A stretch of DNA of 64,000 bases from Mallotus nudiflorus (Eukaryota; Streptophyta; Magnoliopsida; Malpighiales; Euphorbiaceae), in assembly GCA_947683625.1 (NCBI GenBank), contig CANTUR010000143.1:372001-436000 (forward strand), in the 5' to 3' direction. Positions 58,441-64,000 of this stretch are shown one piece after another (position 1 is the stretch's first letter; every line of letters begins with the position of its first letter). Position numbers and translations under genes: made by a program. Below the pieces are notes generated by a model that was not told the DNA's origin, ran no database searches, and worked only from the letters and a program-made list of their open reading frames with translations.

Positions 58441-58972
58441 AACAAATAAGAAAAAAAAACTTGTTAGATATGTTAATAAACAAATCAAATTAATTTAAAA
58501 CTAAAATTCTTATTCTTTAAGAATATGAAAGGGGGAAATTTTATTTATTACTTGTTGTTACAACAGTGAAAATGTTTAGTTCATAATTATTCAGTTAAAA
58601 AAAGAAAGAGTAAAAGAAGATATTCATGTTAATTGAAGTTACTGATTTCAAAAATTAAAAAAAAAACACTACAATTAAATTGAGAAAGAGTGAGAAAGAA
58701 AAAAAAAACATTTAAAAAAAATAAAACGTTGAAAAAATGAAGACGGTAAAAAAATGTTTGAAGAAAAAAATGTTGAGAAAACAAATATGTTGAGAAAGAA
58801 GACAGACCTTGGAAAAAAAAATTAAAAACAGTAAAAAATATTGAGAAAAAACAGTCAAAAAAGATTGAGAAGATAAAAACTACTTAAAAGAAAAGAAAAT
58901 AGTCCAATTTTTTTTTTTAAAAAATTGAAAAATCAATATTAAAAATGTGATAGTCCACTCCATTTTTAATAA
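58441..58972. repeat. A-rich low-complexity region
   Basis: Diverged GTTGAGAAAAAA-like units occur at 58680-58870. No gene seen. Confidence 0.7.
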
Positions 58973-59960
58973 AAGCAAATTACTTTGGCTCCCCTGAGCT
59001 ATAACATAATTCATACTTCCCCATTTTTATTTGAAAATCGAATACTTACCTCTTCAGTTTTCATTTCGTCAACATTTTACTCATTTTGGCCAAATTTTTA
59101 GCAACTTTTTATATAAAAAAACATTTAACTCTTATAATTTATAAAAATGAACACTCTAAACCTTGTATTTTAAAAATAAAAACTTTAAATCTTTCAATGT
59201 GTTATTAATATAATAAAAACATAATTTTAATATACTGTTTAATCAGTATTAAATAATTAATACTTTATTTATTAAAATTGGTAATTTAAATAAAACACAT
59301 TAAATAGTAAATATTGTTATGATTATTTCAAAAGTATATCACATTACTTAAATATAAAACTAGTTTTATTATTTATTAATATTGTCAAGTTGTTGGACTT
59401 GTAAATGACAAACTATTGCGTTTATTACAATATATTATTACAAATAATTTGTAAGTCTGATGTTAATTACAACCCTTTCAAAATTTAAAAAATTATAACT
59501 GTTGAGTTTATTATATAATTGTAATATCCCGAATTTTTAAATATTTTTATACTTCATCGGGATATACAGTGTTAATAATTTTTGTATATATTTATGATAT
59601 TTTTAAGAGTTGTTATTGTTTAAAGCTAATTTTAATTATTTTACATTATTTTAAGTACTTTACGTAAAATTTTTCGAAAATTTTATTTTCGGAAAAATTG
59701 ACACATAAATAATTTAATACTATTTATTTTGACTAGTTTTATGAATTTGCATTAACTCATATATAATTTTAAAATGCAAAAATAAAATGTATATATGTGT
59801 ATTTATTTAAATTAATTAGAGCTTAATTAATTTTCTTAATTTTATTATTTAATTTTTGTATTAATTAATTTTAAGTGTATAAATTATTAAATATATTAAA
59901 ATATTTGTGTGATGAGTATTATTTGTGTGTGGGATTATATTATTATAATATATATAAGGT

Positions 59961-59961
<1 letters not shown>

Positions 59962-59996
<35 letters not shown>
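59962..59996. repeat. (TA)n microsatellite in LTR B
   Basis: About 17 TA units. LTR A has only a short TATATATA here (about 50600). Confidence 0.9.
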
Positions 59997-59998
<2 letters not shown>

Positions 59999-62452
59999 GA
60001 TTTTTTCAAATAAAAAATAAAAGCTACTTTATTTACGATTTTGCCCCTCCTACATCTTCTTCTTCCCAATGTCATTTCCACCATTTTCAGTCACTTTCAA
60101 GCAGGTTTTCTTGCTGTTACTATGCCCCTCAGCCTTCCTCCTCCACCTCCAGCCATTTCCACCACCTGAAACACTCTTTTCCAGCGAGTTTTGACCGAAT
60201 TTTCATCAAGAAGCCAAAAATCGACTTAGCTCCGATCAAGCACTTTTCAGCCACCAAATTTGATGCTGTCAGTCTCTATCTTCTCCTTGAGCTCTGGTGA
60301 GTGTGATTCCAAGCTTTGTTTCACTTGATTTGTTCTAGAATTGCTTCGGTTTTAATTTCTTTAAATTAGTCATTTTGGGTTTTAAATTTTTTTTAGCTTT
60401 AATTTGATTGATTCATGAAAACTTCCTTCAAAAACTTTGTTTCTGGAAGCTTAATCTATATGCTTAATTTTTTTTAGAATTTTTGGAATTTATTTTAATT
60501 TTTGTGAATTTTTTATTATTTTATTAATATTTTCTAATTTTCGAAAATTAATTAATTAAATTATGAAATTGTGTTTTATGGTGATTATAGGAGTTGAAAT
60601 GAATTATAGAAATTTATTTGTAATTTTTGTGAATTTTTATATATTTATTTGGAATTTATTAAGTTTATGTAATTTTGAAAAATAGGGTTAATTGTGTGTT
60701 AAATTGGAATTAATTGGTTAATTGAGTATATTTATTGATATTATTGAGATATATATTGAGAAAATTAATTTTGAGTAATTATATTATTTTTGGTGAATTT
60801 TTGATTAATTTTAGTAATATATATATAGGGGTATTTTGGTAATTTTACACTAAATTGGCTAAAAATATAATTAAATTGGTTTTAATAATTATTTGAGCTA
60901 TAAAAATGATTTCTGCAAATTTTTAGTATTTTTAACTAAATAAAACTATTTTTCGTAAATTATTTTCAAATTATATATAATATACTATTTTTCTAAATAA
61001 ATGGGTTTTTATTGATTTTTAGTATGTTTTAGGGTTAATTATGTAATTTGGATTTATAAAATTTATTTTTATTATATAAGGGCATTTTCAGTATTTTATA
61101 ATTATTCTGTAAATTGTGAACCTCGGTCGATGAATTGTAGTTTGGAGTCCGATCGAGGGATTGTAGTTGTAATTCTATGTTTATTCCGAAGTGTGTTTTC
61201 TTTGCAGGACCGGCTCTACTCTTTGAGTAGAGAGATGTCCGTTTTACAGGGGAGGTTCTGCCGGATTTTCGATAGAATTCTCATAAAATGTGATGTCCGG
61301 TCAAATTTCTATTCTAATTTTGTGTCTAAAATTCTAGATCAAGTCTTTAGAATTTCTGTTAAATTTATTCTGATTTCATGTTGTCATTTGTTTGTCTAGC
61401 TACGTCGAGACCGAGGCCTAACGGATCAGGCCCGTCGAGTTTGTCTCGTGGAACGCTAACATGTGAGTTATTATACTGTATATAAATGCACTGCATATAG
61501 GGTGCATTATTTAGAATTTTTTATTTTCATTGTATGTTTTAAAAGGGATTTAAATTATAATGTTTTTGGTATATCTAGGGTTGCATTTTTATATATATGC
61601 ATATTAAATAATTATGCATGTTAGTTTGATATATGCACAATAAACAATTAGGTTTAGGTTTAATATATTTGAGTAATATATACATGTTTTAAAATGTACA
61701 CTTAGACATAATTATTTTATTAAATAATCAGTATACTTTAGGTATAGTTTCAGTAGATTTTAGGTTTATTCTTAAATAATTGCATGTTAAATTATAAATC
61801 TACACTTAAATTATTTTTAAGTTTATTTTTGGTATATTTTTGATTTATTTCCAAATAAATACATGTTTTATTATTAAATTAAACCTAACACATTAGTGGT
61901 ATATTTAGGGTTTATTTTTGATATATGCATGCTAGATAATTAGGTTCATTTTTAGTATATTTGTGAATATATGTTAAACACAAACACATATTTAAATGAA
62001 CATTTATACATAAATGTTTTATTAAATGATTTGTGTACTTAGGGTATATCTTTTGTATATTTAAGTATATTTTTAAGAAAATGCATGTTATATTATTGTT
62101 ACTCATTTAAATTGTTTTTAACCATATTAATGATTTATCTTTAGTTTATTTCATATTTTATTTGACACATTTATATATATATATATATACCTGAAATATA
62201 CTGGGTATATTTTTGGTATATATATATATGGTTGGTTTTACTATTATGAATATTGTTCTACATTAAACATTAATTATTTGTCCGAATGAATGATTTATTC
62301 TAAGTGAAGGATATTAATAGAACGTGCTTCCTAGTGGGCAGCACTAGGACCGTGTACGTACCGGTACGATAGATAAGGATTGAGTGAGAGTTAAAATTGG
62401 GTGATTATAATTGATTTAATTGATTTGACTAAGATTAATTGTATGTTAGATA

Positions 62453-62692
62453 GTGTGATTGCGGGGCCAATCACACTGACAGTCAGACTGCTGGAGCTCG
62501 ATTGACTTAGTGTCTTGGGGTCAGTCTACTGTCCATAAGTGAATTGAATGATCTATTGGGTTGATTGAGATGTGAGGTGATAGATAGTGTGATTACTGGA
62601 GCTCGGTTGACCAAGTGTCTCGGGGCTAATCACACTGACAGTTAGACTGTTGGAGCTCGGTCGACTTAGTGTCTCGGGGCCAGTCTGCTGTC
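62453..62692 (+). repeat. Duplicated paired stem-loop module, LTR B
   Basis: Two modules at 62453-62533 and 62587-62692. The second is full, 106 bp like that of LTR A. In the first, the first loop has collapsed to a GCGGGGCC remnant while both stems (GTGTGATT/AATCACAC and GACAGTCAGACTG/CAGTCTACTGTC) remain. Confidence 0.85.
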
Positions 62693-63696
62693 TAGATTGG
62701 AATAAGTGTTCTATTTGGAATCAAGTGAGCCTGCATGGCTAGAGTGATGATTGGGTTGTTGAGGTTGTTATTATTAGGGTTCTATGGATCCTTCATGAAT
62801 TTAATTAAACGTTTTCCTACATTTTGTATATTTATAAAAGCAGAGTTTGGTATTCGTGTGAAATGTGTGTGTATATATATATATATATATAATAATGCCT
62901 GATTGTTATGGTTTAGATTGCATGTATATATAGTATAATAATTCAGTCAGTGAGGTCTGACCCCCCTCAATTATTTTTTTAGGAGATCCCATATCGTCAG
63001 ACCTTAGTTGTAGAGTTCCTCGTCGATGTTCTTCAGTCTCGACTATTTTATGCAATTGTATATTCTGAACTTTGAATTGCATTTTAGAAACTGCAGTAGT
63101 AGTGTTATTATATTGGAAATGTTTTATTTTGTTTGGATATTAAATACTCTGAGAATTTGTATTTGAACATTGTACGAATATGTATTCATTTATAAAAGGA
63201 TTTGGATTATTTATTTTATATATTAATTCAGAAAAATTTTAATTTGGTCGTACGTTTATTTAATTATTACATGATTTTATTTTCTAAGGCTTGCTACAGG
63301 TTCCGGATTCGAAAGAATTACCGTTCCCTAACGTCGGTAATGACTCTTAATTTGGGTCGTGACAATAATATTATTAGAATTAATTTGCAAGAATAAAACA
63401 CTTGTTCTGGAATCAATGTATATTTTAAGAGAAAATAAAAGAAATACCGAATTATAATTAAAATTAAAAATTTAAATAAATTTAAAATACAAAAAATTAA
63501 AATATTTAATTTTATTAAAATACAATGTTTAAAGTATTTAAATATTTTTTAATATAAAAGAGTTGTAAAAAATTTGATTGGATAAAATATTAATAAAATA
63601 AAAATTAAAAGAGATAAATATTTAATTTTTAAATAGGGAGAGAAAAATGTAAATTATGGTAAATTTCATGGCAAAAGTAATTTGCCCTTTTAATAA

Positions 63697-63907
63697 TTTT
63701 TTTACGGTTTTGTCTGTATTGTAAAATATCCTTTTAAACTTTGTTAGAAGGTAGCAGTTGGGTATTTTTTTTGGGCATCGGGTCAAGCTATTGGGTTGGG
63801 GGGACTTTGCCAATTGCCCCTAAAAACCCTGTAGAAGTCCTACCAAATAATTCAAAAGAAAAAGAAAAAGGAAGAACGAAGAGTCATCGGAGCAGCGCGG
63901 GAGAAAA
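63697..63907 (+). promoter_or_regulatory. Proximal promoter and 5' leader of the KIWI-like gene
   Basis: It holds the CCAAT-containing stretch TTTGCCAATTGCCCC (63807-63821) and AAACCCT (63824-63830), a telo-box-like core often found upstream of plant growth and translation genes. A purine-rich leader (AAAAGAAAAAGAAAAAGG...) follows before the ATG. No clear TATA box is placed well. The whole stretch is only about 210 bp between the MULE edge and the start codon. Confidence 0.45.
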
Positions 63908-64000
63908 ATGTCGGGCAGAGGAAAGAGAAAGGAGGACGAAGGCGCTTCGGATGATAATTCTGACGGCCACGCGCCTCCGAAGAAGGCGTCCAGGACACAG
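63908..64000 (+). CDS. KIWI: KIWI/PC4-like transcriptional coactivator, N-terminus
   Basis: 31 codons run off the right edge: MSGRGKRKEDEG, then ASDDNSDGHAPPKKASRTQ. The start MSxRGKRK, an acidic ASDD..S block and an APxKK segment fit the N-terminus of KIWI, the small plant PC4-type coactivator of RNA polymerase II transcription. Proteins of this family are about 100-110 residues, with the single-stranded-DNA-binding PC4 domain in the C-terminal half, which would lie beyond this window. The first ATG after the leader has A at -3. Base composition turns GC-richer here than in the flanking TE sequence, as for a real exon. The call rests on a short stretch; a histone-like basic start is the main alternative. 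Confidence 0.75.
   Translation, partial: MSGRGKRKEDEGASDDNSDGHAPPKKASRTQ

Larger units (their letters stand above)
59520..63364 (+). mobile_element. Solo LTR B, same family as LTR A, 3.85 kb
   Basis: It starts TGTAATATCCCG and ends GGGTCGTGACA, and is flanked by an exact 5-bp duplication ATAAT (59515-59519, 63365-63369). It parallels LTR A throughout but is about 600 bp longer, mostly between about 61490 and 62300 and in the doubled stem-loop module. The two LTRs have different target duplications, so they are two separate insertions. Open frames inside (for example 59875-60300) are LTR sequence. Confidence 0.92.
58973..63687. mobile_element. MULE-type element split by solo LTR B
   Basis: The left end AAGCAAATTACTTTGGC and the right end, read inverted, GGGCAAATTACTTTTGCC are terminal inverted repeats that stay similar for about 70 bp (shared CATAATT-TACA-like text). 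A 9-bp repeat TTTTAATAA flanks it (58964-58972, 63688-63696). Without solo LTR B and one target copy it is about 865 bp, with no transposase. The 9-bp duplication suggests Mutator-like, but its A/T-only sequence makes it weaker evidence than at 40099-41022. Confidence 0.7.

Noticed and set aside
59875..60300. 141-codon open frame as a gene
   Set aside because: It lies wholly inside LTR B, includes a (TA)n run coding Tyr-Ile repeats, and is broken in the matching part of LTR A.
61130..61399. 89-codon open frame as a gene
   Set aside because: It lies inside LTR B. The matching LTR A segment does not keep it as a frame, and it overlaps the conserved hairpin.
50138..63364. One large LTR retrotransposon with 3.2-3.8 kb LTRs
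   Set aside because: Each LTR has its own 5-bp target duplication and the interval holds unrelated elements, so they are two solo LTRs.
63795..63825. Terminal repeat of another MITE (GGGACTTTGCCAATTGCCCC)
   Set aside because: No inverted partner was found in the window. It may be an element end, but a promoter CCAAT box is equally possible.

Overview
This window looks like plant nuclear DNA, most likely from a eudicot. It is very AT-rich, it is packed with plant-specific retrotransposon lineages, and it ends in the first codons of a plant nuclear gene. Nearly everything upstream of that gene is a nested, decayed bed of transposable elements. I see no rRNA, tRNA, CRISPR or organellar genes. 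All TE-encoded reading frames carry stops or frameshifts, so I treat them as pseudogenes. The species cannot be fixed from the sequence alone.

Region 1 (1-21.6 kb) is a cluster of Ty3/gypsy Tat/Ogre-type pieces. A plus-strand LTR piece (about 835-2446) ends at a tRNA-Arg-type primer binding site. Its U3 start lies inverted to the left (about 545-829). A minus-strand element has an LTR (13398-14984), a primer binding site, gag, protease, RT, two RNase H domains and integrase (down to about 5700). Two intron-containing plant mobile domain (PMD) ORFs lie on either side of it, at 2938-4952 (+) and 15171-17826 (-). Two tandem-repeat arrays (17945-18640) and a second plus-strand LTR with primer binding site (ending about 20215) follow.

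Region 2 (21.6-27 kb) is a near-complete minus-strand L1-type LINE with ORF1, endonuclease, RT, zf-RVT and RNase H, flanked by a possible 11-bp target duplication.

Region 3 (27-36.1 kb) is AT-rich and holds a decayed minus-strand Helitron, with Rep/helicase and RPA-like genes, then an Athila ORF1-like fragment.

Region 4 (36.3-39.8 kb) has microsatellites, two tandem hAT-like MITE copies, a second 3' LINE fragment and a fold-back palindrome made from LINE sequence.

Region 5 (39.8 to about 55.2 kb) is a plus-strand Athila-like element: gag, protease, RT, RNase H, integrase, long spacer, polypurine tract and a putative 3' LTR. Three later insertions break it: a 924-bp MULE-type element with a perfect 9-bp target duplication (in gag), a 1.5-kb solo LTR (between RT and RNase H), and a 3.25-kb solo LTR, here called LTR A (in the 3' spacer).

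Region 6 (55.3-63.7 kb) has a third copy of the Tat/Ogre-type LTR (55304-57432), AT-rich tandem repeats, and a second MULE-type element (58973-63687). Solo LTR B (59520-63364), from the same family as LTR A, has jumped into that MULE. Region 7 (63.7-64 kb) is the 5' leader and first 31 codons of a KIWI/PC4-type transcriptional coactivator gene running off the right edge.

The window is therefore a record of repeated nesting next to one host gene. The most unusual signals are a pair of stem-loops sharing one loop module inside the LTR A/B family, splice-like modules in the same LTRs, the intron-bearing PMD ORFs, and a poly-G/70-bp duplication that may be an assembly fault.
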